Assembly: GCA_900757705.1 (NCBI GenBank)
Contig: CAAEOW010000178.1
Span: 1 to 6,072, forward strand
Length of the DNA stretch: 6,072 nucleotides
Reading direction: 5' to 3'
Source of the DNA: an uncultured Collinsella sp.
GTDB taxonomy: Bacteria > Actinomycetota > Coriobacteriia > Coriobacteriales > Coriobacteriaceae
Shown here: positions 1-5,785 of the stretch, piece after piece
Numbering within the stretch: position 1 is the first letter of the stretch
Layout of the letters: the number at the start of each line of letters is the position of its first letter
The notes under the pieces: model-generated
Database searches by the model: none
Seen by the model: the letters and a program-made list of their open reading frames with translations, nothing else
Told to the model about the DNA's origin: nothing
Made by a program: the position numbers and the translations under genes

Positions 1-29
1 GCATCGTTCGCTCGTCGATCGAAGCGTAA
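1..29 (+). CDS. C-terminal end of upstream gene, possibly rplI (ribosomal protein L9), partial
   Basis: The frame beginning at base 3 reads I-V-R-S-S-I-E-A and stops at TAA 27-29. Only eight codons are visible, so sequence alone cannot identify the gene. In many bacteria, including actinobacteria, rplI lies directly upstream of dnaB, and L9 ends in a beta-strand rich in V/I/R/E, which this tail would fit. The other two forward frames are also open at the left edge: one stops at 52-54 and the other runs on into the insertion sequence. The choice therefore rests on gene order and on the 23-bp repeats beginning just after this stop. This is a positional inference. Confidence 0.35.
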
Positions 30-35
30 GCCCCG

Positions 36-127
36 GCGTTGGTGGAAATGGTGAAAATGCGTTGGCGCAAATGGCGGGATTGCGTTGGCATGATTGGTTA
101 TTGAGCGTTGGTCAAAATGGTTGTTTT
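36..127. repeat. Four direct repeats with exact 23-bp period
   Basis: GCGTTGG starts at 36, 59, 82 and 105, exactly 23 bp apart each time. Each unit has a second invariant TGG at unit positions 14-16, giving the consensus GCGTTGGN3RAWTGGY followed by a variable, AT-leaning tail. TGG triplets therefore occur at 40, 49, 63, 72, 86, 95, 109 and 118, alternating 9- and 14-bp steps. The period is not a multiple of three, so a repeat protein is unlikely. The spacing is close to two helical turns, so the TGG pairs would recur on nearly the same DNA face. This suggests a protein-binding (iteron-like) array or a small minisatellite. No fifth unit is visible at 128-150. Function is unknown. Confidence 0.85.
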
Positions 128-157
128 TACAGTAGCGCTAACACAGTATCCAAAGCG

Positions 158-160
158 GTC
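158..160. repeat. Target site duplication, left copy (GTC)
   Basis: GTC directly abuts the left inverted repeat and matches GTC at 1444-1446 on the right. Shifting the element boundary one base outward on both sides abolishes the match, which supports the 161/1443 ends. Three bases can match by chance, so the call depends on the inverted repeats. Confidence 0.7.
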
Positions 161-189
161 GGGACTGCGGACAAAATAGTTGGACCGTT
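161..189 (+). repeat. IS left inverted repeat (IRL)
   Basis: Against the reverse complement of 1416-1443, bases 161-172 (GGGACTGCGGAC) match perfectly and 180-189 (TTGGACCGTT) match perfectly. They are separated by a divergent spacer of 7 bases on the left and 6 on the right. The two conserved blocks resemble the two-part ends usual in IS elements, with an outer cleavage part and an inner transposase-binding part. Confidence 0.85.
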
Positions 190-196
190 GAGGTCC
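182..196 (+). promoter_or_regulatory. Small hairpin overlapping IRL, upstream of transposase ribosome binding site
   Basis: GGACC (182-186) pairs with GGTCC (192-196) across a 5-base loop. It lies 4 bases before the CGGAG Shine-Dalgarno at 201-205. In other IS elements, hairpins near the left end reduce translation from read-through transcripts. That role here is inference, and a 5-bp stem is weak evidence. Confidence 0.3.
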
Positions 197-491
197 GGAA
201 CGGAGTCCGCATGGCATACAGTAGGAGAATGGTGGAGAGGGCCAGGGCGCTTCGCGGCGCCGGGCTCACCGTCATGGAGATAACCGAGATACTCGGCGGG
301 CCCGGCAAGACGTCCGTCTGGCGCTGGATCAGGGACGTGCGCAAGCCCGCGGGAAGGGCCGGTGGAGGAATGGACCTGCCGCGACTCGTCGGGGACGGCC
401 CCGACTACCCCGACATCGACCCGGAGGACAAGGACGCCCTGATCGAGCGGCTCAGGCTCGAGAACGCGGTGCTGAGGGCGGTGCAGGACGT

Positions 492-523
492 TTTAAAAGC
501 CGCGAGCCTCGACGGGATGTCGA
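492..523 (+). other. Candidate -1 frameshift site at OrfA/OrfB junction of transposase
   Basis: In the transposase frame, the codons GTT TTA AAA contain the heptamer T TTA AAA (492-498), which fits the X XXY YYZ slippery pattern. Ten bases later TCGAC (509-513) can pair with GTCGA (519-523). GAGGG at 474-478 is a Shine-Dalgarno-like element upstream, a layout reminiscent of dnaX. It lies just after the leucine zipper, where two-gene IS3 elements normally shift. Here the zero frame already continues into the catalytic half. A -1 shift would instead give about 40 extra codons and stop at TGA 621-623, making a short DNA-binding product. Use of the site is inferred. Confidence 0.35.
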
Positions 524-1415
524 ACAGGGAGAAGACCCTGGTGATAGACCGCCTGAGGCCGTGCGGGAAGTGGTCCTTGAGAGAACTCACGAGTTCCTTG
601 GGGATATCAAAGAGCTCCTATGAGTACCAGCGCCGCGCGATCGCGAGGCCCGACCGGCGCGCGCCCCTGCGCGCGCTCGTGCGCAGGATCTTCACCGAGG
701 ACGGCGAGGGGGCGCGGGGGTACCGCTTCGTGACGGCGCGCCTGCGCGAGCTCGACGAGCCCGTGCGCGCCTCGGAGAAGGTCGTCCTCCGCATCATGCG
801 CGAGGAGGGCCTGGTCCCCAGGTGGATGAGGAGGAAGAGGAGGCCCTACAGCTCCTATGCGGGCGAGCCGACGCCGGCCCCGCCGAACCTCGTGCGCCGC
901 GACTTCCGCTCGGCCCTGCCGAACTTCCTGTGGCTCACCGACATCACCGAGTTCAGGCTGCCCTCCGGCAGGAAGGTCTACCTGTCGGCCATCAGGGACT
1001 GCTTCGACTCCTCGGTCGTGGCGTGGAGGGCCGGCGAGAGACCGGACGCCGCGCTCGCCAACTCGACGCTCGAGGACGCCTGCGCGCTGCTCGCGCCCGG
1101 CGAGCGCCCCGTCATCCACTCCGACCGCGGCGGCCACTACCGCTGGCCCGGCTGGATCTCGATCTGCGAGGGGCACGGCCTCGCCAGGAGCATGTCCGCC
1201 AAGGGCTGCAGCCCGGACAACGCGGCGATGGAGGGCTTCTTCGGCCTGCTCAAGAGGGAGTTCTGGCACGGCAGGGACTGGTCGGGCTGGACCCCTGCTC
1301 GCTTCATCGAGGAGCTCGGGGGGCTGGATCGGCCGATACAATACGGAGAGGCGCAGCGATGCGCTCGGCGGCCGCACGCCGGCCGAGTTCCGCGCCGCGC
1401 TGGGAAGGGCCGCGT

Positions 1416-1443
1416 AACGGTCCAAGAAATCGTCCGCAGTCCC
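1416..1443 (-). repeat. IS right inverted repeat (IRR)
   Basis: This is the counterpart of 161-189: the outer 12 and an inner 10 bases are identical in inverted orientation. The natural transposase stop (TAA 1415-1417) overlaps its inner edge, a compact arrangement common in IS elements. Confidence 0.85.
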
Positions 1444-1446
1444 GTC
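1444..1446. repeat. Target site duplication, right copy (GTC)
   Basis: GTC immediately follows the outer end of the right inverted repeat and matches 158-160. Two further bases of the frameshifted transposase frame's stop codon region lie beyond it, in host DNA. Confidence 0.7.
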
Positions 1447-1500
1447 TAACACAACGTACATAAGGGACCGTTCGCCCGTTTGGTTCGGTGATGATTGTTA

Positions 1501-1510
1501 AGGCGCGCCT
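1501..1510. promoter_or_regulatory. Perfect 10-bp palindrome in the dnaB leader
   Basis: AGGCGCGCCT is its own reverse complement. It ends 20 bases before the proposed dnaB -10 hexamer, around where a -35 or an operator would sit. It could be a regulator half-site pair, or chance in GC-rich DNA. Confidence 0.3.
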
Positions 1511-1527
1511 CGATTTAAAGCTGTGGC

Positions 1528-1536
1528 TGATACTAT
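1528..1536 (+). promoter_or_regulatory. Extended -10 promoter candidate for dnaB
   Basis: TGATACTAT matches an extended -10 element (TGN followed by TACTAT, 5 of 6 to TATAAT). No good -35 hexamer lies 16-18 bases upstream, which extended -10 promoters tolerate. Transcription would begin near 1543, giving a short leader before the ATG at 1570. The IS inserted about 85 bp upstream, leaving this element intact. Confidence 0.5.
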
Positions 1537-1569
1537 GGATGCTCGCAAGCGATATGAATGAGGATGCTC

Positions 1570-2961
1570 ATGGCATATGACGATAGGGAGACATGGCTGA
1601 CGGTCGAGGACCGCGGCTCCAAGTTGGGTCTCCCCCAAAACCAAGATGCAGAGGCCAACGTACTGGCCGCCATGCTGCTATCGCCCGAGGTGGTCGAAGA
1701 AGCCCAGGTCGAGCTGCAGCCCGATGATTTCTACCGGCCCATTCATAAGACCATCTATACCGCGATGGTCGATATGTACAATAGTCGCATCCCCATCGAC
1801 TCCATCTCGCTGATCGATTACCTGCGAAGCATCAACAAGCTCGATGCCGTGGGCGGCGAGGCGTACATTTTGGAGCTGATGGGTCAGACCCTGTCGCTCG
1901 TCAACTGGCAGCACCATGCCGCCATCGTTCGTCGCGACTCGATGCTGCGTGAGCTGATTGGCGCCACCAACGAGATTAACGCGCTGGCCTACAACGCCCC
2001 CACCGATACTAAAGAGATCGTGGAGCTGGCCGAGAGCAAGCTGCTCAAGGTTACGGCGCGCGAGGTTAAGTCGAGCTACAAGACACTGACCGAGTTTATG
2101 GTCGAGGCCTATAACGAGGCCGAGGAAGTGTGCCAGGCCGGTGGCCAGGCAGCGGGCGTGCCCACGGGCTTCCCCTCACTCGACCGCATGCTTATGGGCT
2201 TCCGTGAGGGCCAGCTCATCATTATCGGCGCCCGCCCCGCCGTGGGTAAGACCTCGTTCGCTCTAAACCTGGCGCTCAATGCCGCCGCTGCGGGCTACAC
2301 CGTCGGCTTTTTCTCGCTGGAGATGTCGGGCAAGGAAATTGCCCAGCGCCTGATTTGCGCCTATGCCATGATTTCGATCAGTGATTTTCGCATGGGTCGC
2401 ATTAGCCCCGAGCAGTGGGCCAATATCAACGAGGCCACGCAGACCTTGTCCAAGCTTGATATTCTGATTGACGATACGCCCGGCACCACGGTGACCGAGA
2501 TTCGCGCCAAGAGCCGTCGCATGCTCCACAACAAGGAGAAGGCCATCATCATCCTGGACTACCTGCAGCTGGTGAGTCCTCCGCCGGGACGCCGTTCCGA
2601 GAGCCGCACCGTCGAGGTCTCCGAGATGTCTCGTGGCTTAAAGATTATGGCCAAGGAACTCAAGATCCCGCTGATCGCGCTGTCTCAGCTGTCGCGTCAG
2701 GTCGAATCCCGTACCGGCAAGCGCCCGCAGCTTTCCGACCTTCGTGAATCGGGCTCCATCGAGCAGGACGCCGATATCGTTATGTTCTTGGACCGCTCCG
2801 CCGACGAGGCCGAAGCCTCGCGCGACGATCGACCCGACGAGGGCGTTACGCGTATCGTCGTGGCCAAGAACCGTTCGGGCCCGATCGGCGACGTCGACCT
2901 GATGTTCCTGCCGGCATCCACCAAGTTCTATGAGCTTGATGGGGTGCATACCGAGGAGTAG
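1570..2961 (+). CDS. dnaB: Replicative DNA helicase DnaB
   Basis: This is the hexameric ATP-dependent helicase that unwinds DNA at the fork and recruits primase. I chose ATG 1570 (463 aa) because GAGGA at 1560-1564 lies 5 bases upstream; in-frame ATGs at 1558 and 1564 lack a comparable site. Residues ~20-120 form the N-terminal DnaB domain (QNQDAEANVLAAML opens it), then a linker and a RecA-like motor. Motor motifs visible are Walker A GARPAVGKTS with K227, catalytic E251 in FFSLEMS, Walker B IIILDYLQL with D330, the LSDLRESGSIEQDAD block, and AKNRSGP with K433 and arginine-finger candidate R435. Length is normal and there is no intein. Codons are typical of the neighbouring genes. purA follows after 93 bp. 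The IS upstream has not touched the coding sequence. Confidence 0.97.
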   Translation: MAYDDRETWLTVEDRGSKLGLPQNQDAEANVLAAMLLSPEVVEEAQVELQPDDFYRPIHKTIYTAMVDMYNSRIPIDSISLIDYLRSINKLDAVGGEAYILELMGQTLSLVNWQHHAAIVRRDSMLRELIGATNEINALAYNAPTDTKEIVELAESKLLKVTAREVKSSYKTLTEFMVEAYNEAEEVCQAGGQAAGVPTGFPSLDRMLMGFREGQLIIIGARPAVGKTSFALNLALNAAAAGYTVGFFSLEMSGKEIAQRLICAYAMISISDFRMGRISPEQWANINEATQTLSKLDILIDDTPGTTVTEIRAKSRRMLHNKEKAIIILDYLQLVSPPPGRRSESRTVEVSEMSRGLKIMAKELKIPLIALSQLSRQVESRTGKRPQLSDLRESGSIEQDADIVMFLDRSADEAEASRDDRPDEGVTRIVVAKNRSGPIGDVDLMFLPASTKFYELDGVHTEE

Positions 2962-2988
2962 GACAGGCGCCCGTTGCACGGGTATACT
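2960..2988 (+). promoter_or_regulatory. Promoter candidate for purA with hairpin in the spacer
   Basis: AGGACA at 2960-2965 matches four of six bases of TTGACA. TATACT at 2983-2988 matches five of six of TATAAT. The spacing is the ideal 17 bp. Transcription would start near 2995, about 60 bases before the purA ATG. The spacer holds an inverted repeat, CCCGT (2970-2974) and ACGGG (2978-2982), that could be an operator or a weak dnaB terminator stem. The -35 overlaps the dnaB stop codon. Confidence 0.5.
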
Positions 2989-3054
2989 GGGAATGTTTTG
3001 TGCTTCTGCGTGCCGGCGTGGCGCGTAGACAGTCCATGAATGTAAGGAGTAAAC

Positions 3055-4341
3055 ATGCCGTCAACCGTTTTGGTCGGTGCCCAGTGGGGCGATGAGGGCA
3101 AGGGTAAGATCTGCGACCTGGTCGCCGGCGACTTCGATGCCGTCGTGCGCTACTCGGGCGGCAACAACGCCGGCCACACCATCGTCGTCAACGGCAAGAA
3201 GTACGGCCTGCACCAGGTGCCCTCCGGCATCATGTATTCCGACCATGTGTCGGTGATCGGTAACGGCTGCGTCGTCAACCCCAAGGTTGTCCTTGAGGAG
3301 ATCGACATGTTTGAGGCCGACGGCATCACCACCAAGAACCTCAAGATTAGCGGCAACGCGCATGTCATCATGCCGTACCACATCGACCTGGATGGCGCCT
3401 TTGAGCAGAAGCTCGGCAAGAAGAACATCGGTACCACCAAGCGCGGTATCGGTCCGTGCTATCAGGACAAGATGGCCCGCATTGGCCTGCGCATGCAGGA
3501 TATGCTGGACGAGGCGCTGTTCCGCGACAAGCTGGAGACCGCTCTCGCCCGCGTGAACCCCGAGCTTGAGCTCATCTACAACCTGCCCACCTACACCGTG
3601 GACCAGATTTGCGACGAGTACCTGCCCATGGCCGAGCGCCTGCGTCCCTACATCACCGAGACGAGCCTGCTGCTCAACAACATGATCGATGAGGGCAAGG
3701 ACCTGCTGTTTGAGGGCGCCCAGGCGACGTTGCTCGACATCGACCACGGCACCTATCCGTACGTGACGTCTTCCAACTGCACCGCCGGCGGCGCCATCAC
3801 CGGCTCCGGCGTGGGCATGAAGAACGTCGACCGCGTGCTGGGCGTCATGAAGGCCTATATCACCCGCGTCGGTTCGGGCCCCATGCCCACCGAGCTTTCC
3901 TATGAGTCCGAGGCCGGTCACACGCTGACCGAGGAGGGCTATGAGTACGGTGTGACCACCGGTCGCCGTCGTCGCTGCGGCTGGTTCGACGGCCCCATCG
4001 CCAACTACGCCTCACGCGTCAACGGCCTCACCGATATCGCCCTGACTAAGCTCGACGTGCTTTCGGCCTTCGACACCATCAAGGTGTGCGTGGCCTACGA
4101 CGTCGATGGCGAGCGCTACACCAGCGTGCCCGAGCATCAGGTGCGCTTTGAGCATGCCAAGCCCATCTACGAGGAGCTCCCCGGCTGGAAGTGCGACATC
4201 ACCGGTTGCCGCAGCTTTGATGAGCTGCCGCAGGAGGCTCAGGACTACGTGGCGTTTATCGAGGATCTGGCACACACCCGCGTGACGTTCATTGGCGTCG
4301 GCGCCGGTCGCGAGCAGATCATCAACCGATTCTGGAAGTAA
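3055..4341 (+). CDS. purA: Adenylosuccinate synthetase
   Basis: PurA is a cytosolic homodimer that joins IMP and aspartate with GTP to give adenylosuccinate, the committed step toward AMP. The start is ATG 3055 with AAGGAG at 3044-3049, 5 bases away. The protein is 428 aa, normal for the family. Visible motifs: GAQWGDEGKGK (residues 8-18) with catalytic D13; GGNNAGHT with catalytic H41; GTTKRGIGP (126-134); an EGAQ...DIDHGTYPYVTSSN segment in the middle; GSGPMPTEL; GRRRRCGWFD (303-312), the arginine-rich IMP/GTP site; TKLD (331-334), the guanine-recognition motif; and IGVGAGRE near the C-terminus. It has its own promoter candidate and a hairpin after the stop. Neighbouring purD suggests a purine-linked locus, though the two act at different ends of the pathway. 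Confidence 0.98.
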   Translation: MPSTVLVGAQWGDEGKGKICDLVAGDFDAVVRYSGGNNAGHTIVVNGKKYGLHQVPSGIMYSDHVSVIGNGCVVNPKVVLEEIDMFEADGITTKNLKISGNAHVIMPYHIDLDGAFEQKLGKKNIGTTKRGIGPCYQDKMARIGLRMQDMLDEALFRDKLETALARVNPELELIYNLPTYTVDQICDEYLPMAERLRPYITETSLLLNNMIDEGKDLLFEGAQATLLDIDHGTYPYVTSSNCTAGGAITGSGVGMKNVDRVLGVMKAYITRVGSGPMPTELSYESEAGHTLTEEGYEYGVTTGRRRRCGWFDGPIANYASRVNGLTDIALTKLDVLSAFDTIKVCVAYDVDGERYTSVPEHQVRFEHAKPIYEELPGWKCDITGCRSFDELPQEAQDYVAFIEDLAHTRVTFIGVGAGREQIINRFWK

Positions 4342-4363
4342 TCGGGACTATTTGGTTATTGCG

Positions 4364-4419
4364 ATATACCCCTTTGCAGCCCAAGCGGGCGGCCGAGGGG
4401 TATATTTGCTTGCAAAGGG
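4364..4419 (+). terminator. Nested and competing hairpins between purA and purD (terminator, attenuator or operator)
   Basis: ATATACCCCT (4364-4373) pairs perfectly over 10 bp with AGGGGTATAT (4396-4405). Its loop contains a smaller hairpin, GCCC (4379-4382) with GGGC (4387-4390). The large stem starts 22 bases after the purA stop and is followed by a weak T tract (TTTGCTT), so it may terminate purA transcripts. An alternative 9-bp stem, CCCTTTGCA (4370-4378) with TGCAAAGGG (4411-4419), uses bases 4370-4373 and so competes with the first. TATATT (4401-4406) inside the right arm could also be a purD -10 element, about 54 bases before the start, but no good -35 is seen. I recognise no known riboswitch class. 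Confidence 0.55.
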
Positions 4420-4459
4420 CTCGCGCGGAGCGGGCCGTTAATCCATAGAGGAGGCACCC

Positions 4460-5764
4460 TTGAAGGCGGACACTCAAACCATCGACATCCTGTTGTTGGG
4501 CAGCGGCGGCCGCGAGCACGCTCTGGCGGCCAAGCTCGCAGCATCACCGCGCGCCGGCAAGCTCTACATTGCGCCGGGCAACGGCGGCACCGCGAGCTGC
4601 GGCGAGAACGTGGTTCTCGACGATTGCGATCCTGCGGCCGTGGCGGCGTTTGCCCAGAGCCACGGATGCGGACTCGTGGTGATCGGCCCCGAGGCCCCGC
4701 TCGTGGTGGGCGTGGCCGACGCCGTGCGCGCGGCGGGCATCCCGTGCTTTGGCCCGGGTGCCGAGGGTGCCCAGATGGAGGGCTCCAAGCTGTTCTCCAA
4801 GCAGCTCATGGAGCGCGCGAACATCCCGACGGCCGCCTACGGCTCGTTTACCGACGAGGCCTCGGCGCTCGCCTATGTGCGCGAGCAGGGTGCTCCGCTG
4901 GTCGTGAAGGCTGACGGTCTTGCCGCTGGCAAGGGCGTTATCGTGGCAACCGAGCTTTCGCAGGCCGAGGAGGCTGTGCGTGAGTGTTTTGGCGGCACCT
5001 TTGGCGATGCCGGCAACACGGTGGTCATCGAGGAGATGCTGACCGGCCCCGAGTGCTCGCTGCTGGCCTTTACCGACGGCAAGACCGTGCGTCCCATGGC
5101 CACCTCGCAGGACCACAAGCGCGCGCTCGAGGGCGACAAGGGCCCCAACACCGGCGGCATGGGCGTCTACAGCCCGGTGCCCATCGTGACCGACGAGGAG
5201 CACGCCACCATGGTGAAGGTCATGGAGCAGACCGTGGCCGAGCTTGCTGCCGAGGGCATCGACTACCGCGGCTGCCTGTATGGCGGCTTTATGCTTACCC
5301 CCGCCGGCCCCAAGGTGCTGGAGTTCAACGCCCGCTTTGGCGATCCCGAGACGCAGGTCGTGCTCCCGCGCCTTAAGAACGACCTGGTCGAGGTCATGCT
5401 TGCCTGCGCCAACTGCGAGCTCGATCAGGTTGAGCTCGATTGGCGTGACGAGTGGGCCGTGGCCGTTGTCCTGACGAGCGCGGGCTATCCCGGCAGCTAC
5501 GAGAAGGGCAAGGTCATTACCGGTATCGAGGATGCCGAGGCCATGGAGAACGTGACGGTGTACCACGCCGGCACCGCTGTGGTGGACGGCAAGCTCGTGA
5601 CCAATGGTGGCCGCGTGCTTGCCGTGACCGCTCTGGGCGACACGTTCGAGAACGCTCGCAACCTTGCCTACGAGGCCTGCGAGAAGATCAACTTTGAGGG
5701 CAAGACCCTGCGCCACGACATCGGCCTGCGTGCGCTGCGCGGCCGCGACGCCTGGGATGCCTAA
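4460..5764 (+). CDS. purD: Phosphoribosylamine-glycine ligase (GAR synthetase)
   Basis: PurD joins phosphoribosylamine and glycine with ATP, the second step of de novo purine synthesis, as a cytosolic ATP-grasp enzyme. The start is TTG 4460, chosen because AGAGGAGG at 4447-4454 sits 5 bases upstream and residues LLLGSGGREHAL, the usual opening, follow at ~11-22. The protein is 434 aa, normal in length. Order of motifs: N-domain GSGGREH (14-20) and APGNGGT; IGPEAPLVVG; ATP-grasp KADGLAAGKG (150-159), the ATP-binding glycine loop; SQDHKRALEGDKGPNTGGMG, a family signature; and LEFNARFGDPETQ (287-299) with metal ligands E288 and N290. The C-domain follows to DAWDA. It is probably regulated with, or terminated from, purA by the hairpins upstream. 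The next gene begins about 20 bases downstream, so co-transcription is likely. Confidence 0.98.
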   Translation: MKADTQTIDILLLGSGGREHALAAKLAASPRAGKLYIAPGNGGTASCGENVVLDDCDPAAVAAFAQSHGCGLVVIGPEAPLVVGVADAVRAAGIPCFGPGAEGAQMEGSKLFSKQLMERANIPTAAYGSFTDEASALAYVREQGAPLVVKADGLAAGKGVIVATELSQAEEAVRECFGGTFGDAGNTVVIEEMLTGPECSLLAFTDGKTVRPMATSQDHKRALEGDKGPNTGGMGVYSPVPIVTDEEHATMVKVMEQTVAELAAEGIDYRGCLYGGFMLTPAGPKVLEFNARFGDPETQVVLPRLKNDLVEVMLACANCELDQVELDWRDEWAVAVVLTSAGYPGSYEKGKVITGIEDAEAMENVTVYHAGTAVVDGKLVTNGGRVLAVTALGDTFENARNLAYEACEKINFEGKTLRHDIGLRALRGRDAWDA

Positions 5765-5785
5765 AATCCGAGAGGAATGAGACGG

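Larger units (their letters stand above)
161..1443 (+). mobile_element. IS3-like insertion sequence, 1283 bp, complete ends
   Basis: The element is bounded by imperfect terminal inverted repeats (161-189 and 1416-1443) whose outer 12 bases, GGGACTGCGGAC, are identical. It is flanked by the direct duplication GTC at 158-160 and 1444-1446. Its single gene is a DDE transposase of the IS3 (IS150-like) type, on the plus strand. Element length and a 3-bp duplication fit the IS3 family; the GG rather than TG terminus is less typical. It sits between the upstream gene and dnaB. Removing it with one GTC copy would leave about 255 bp between the stop at 29 and the dnaB start. Its arginine codons are very often AGG, whereas dnaB, purA and purD mainly use CGC/CGT, suggesting arrival from another genome. 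I see no convincing terminator inside its right end, so read-through into dnaB is possible. Confidence 0.9.
211..1449 (+). pseudogene. IS3-like transposase, frameshifted near its C-terminus
   Basis: This is a DDE transposase (fused OrfA-OrfB type) that would cut and join the element's ends. The start is ATG 211, with CGGAG at 201-205. An N-terminal HTH lies at about residues 18-44. A leucine zipper has L81, L88 and L95. A second HTH-like stretch (residues ~122-137) and the HTH_21-type segment (~150-198) follow. The integrase core has D244 in LTDITEF, D305 in HSDRGG and E341 in AAMEGFF, with 35 residues between the last two (the DD35E pattern). A run of six G (1318-1323) after residue ~370 shifts the frame. 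The conserved end (GWIGRYNTERRSDALGG, then TPAEFRAAL) continues one base over, to TAA 1415-1417. With five G the protein would be 401 aa. The frame as read ends at TAA 1447-1449, outside the element, so it is not native. Loss of function, homopolymer error and recoding are all possible. Confidence 0.9.

Noticed and set aside
36..127. Possible CRISPR array
   Set aside because: The units abut with no unique spacers, are only 23 bp, and are imperfect; no cas genes are visible.
62..283. 73-aa plus-strand frame across the 23-bp repeats and the IS left end
   Set aside because: It crosses the IS boundary, the repeat period is not a multiple of three, and it overlaps the transposase start. Its openness looks incidental.
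138..1453. CTAACACA as an 8-bp target duplication for the IS
   Set aside because: The left copy is 15 bases away from the inverted repeat, so the copies do not abut symmetrical ends. GTC at 158-160 and 1444-1446 fits exactly.
607..1461. 284-aa minus-strand frame opposite the transposase, plus 186- and 213-aa plus-strand frames there
   Set aside because: They are frame shadows of GC-rich sequence, rich in R/A/P. Only the last ~31 codons of the 857-1417 frame are meaningful, as the transposase C-terminus after the G6 shift.
1476..1500. Possible fifth 23-bp repeat unit beyond the IS (CGTTTGG followed by GATG)
   Set aside because: With the IS removed it falls out of phase with the 23-bp lattice and lacks the GCGTTGG core.
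1495..1523. TTGTTA (1495-1500) as the -35 of the dnaB promoter
   Set aside because: It is 30 bases from TACTAT, and no -10-like hexamer lies 16-18 bases downstream of it.
1570..2961. Intein in DnaB
   Set aside because: DnaB is a common intein host, but this protein is 463 aa with uninterrupted Walker A and B and LSDLRESGSIEQDAD motifs.
3061..3921. 286-aa minus-strand frame opposite purA
   Set aside because: It is an antisense shadow with no recognisable motifs and purA is certain.
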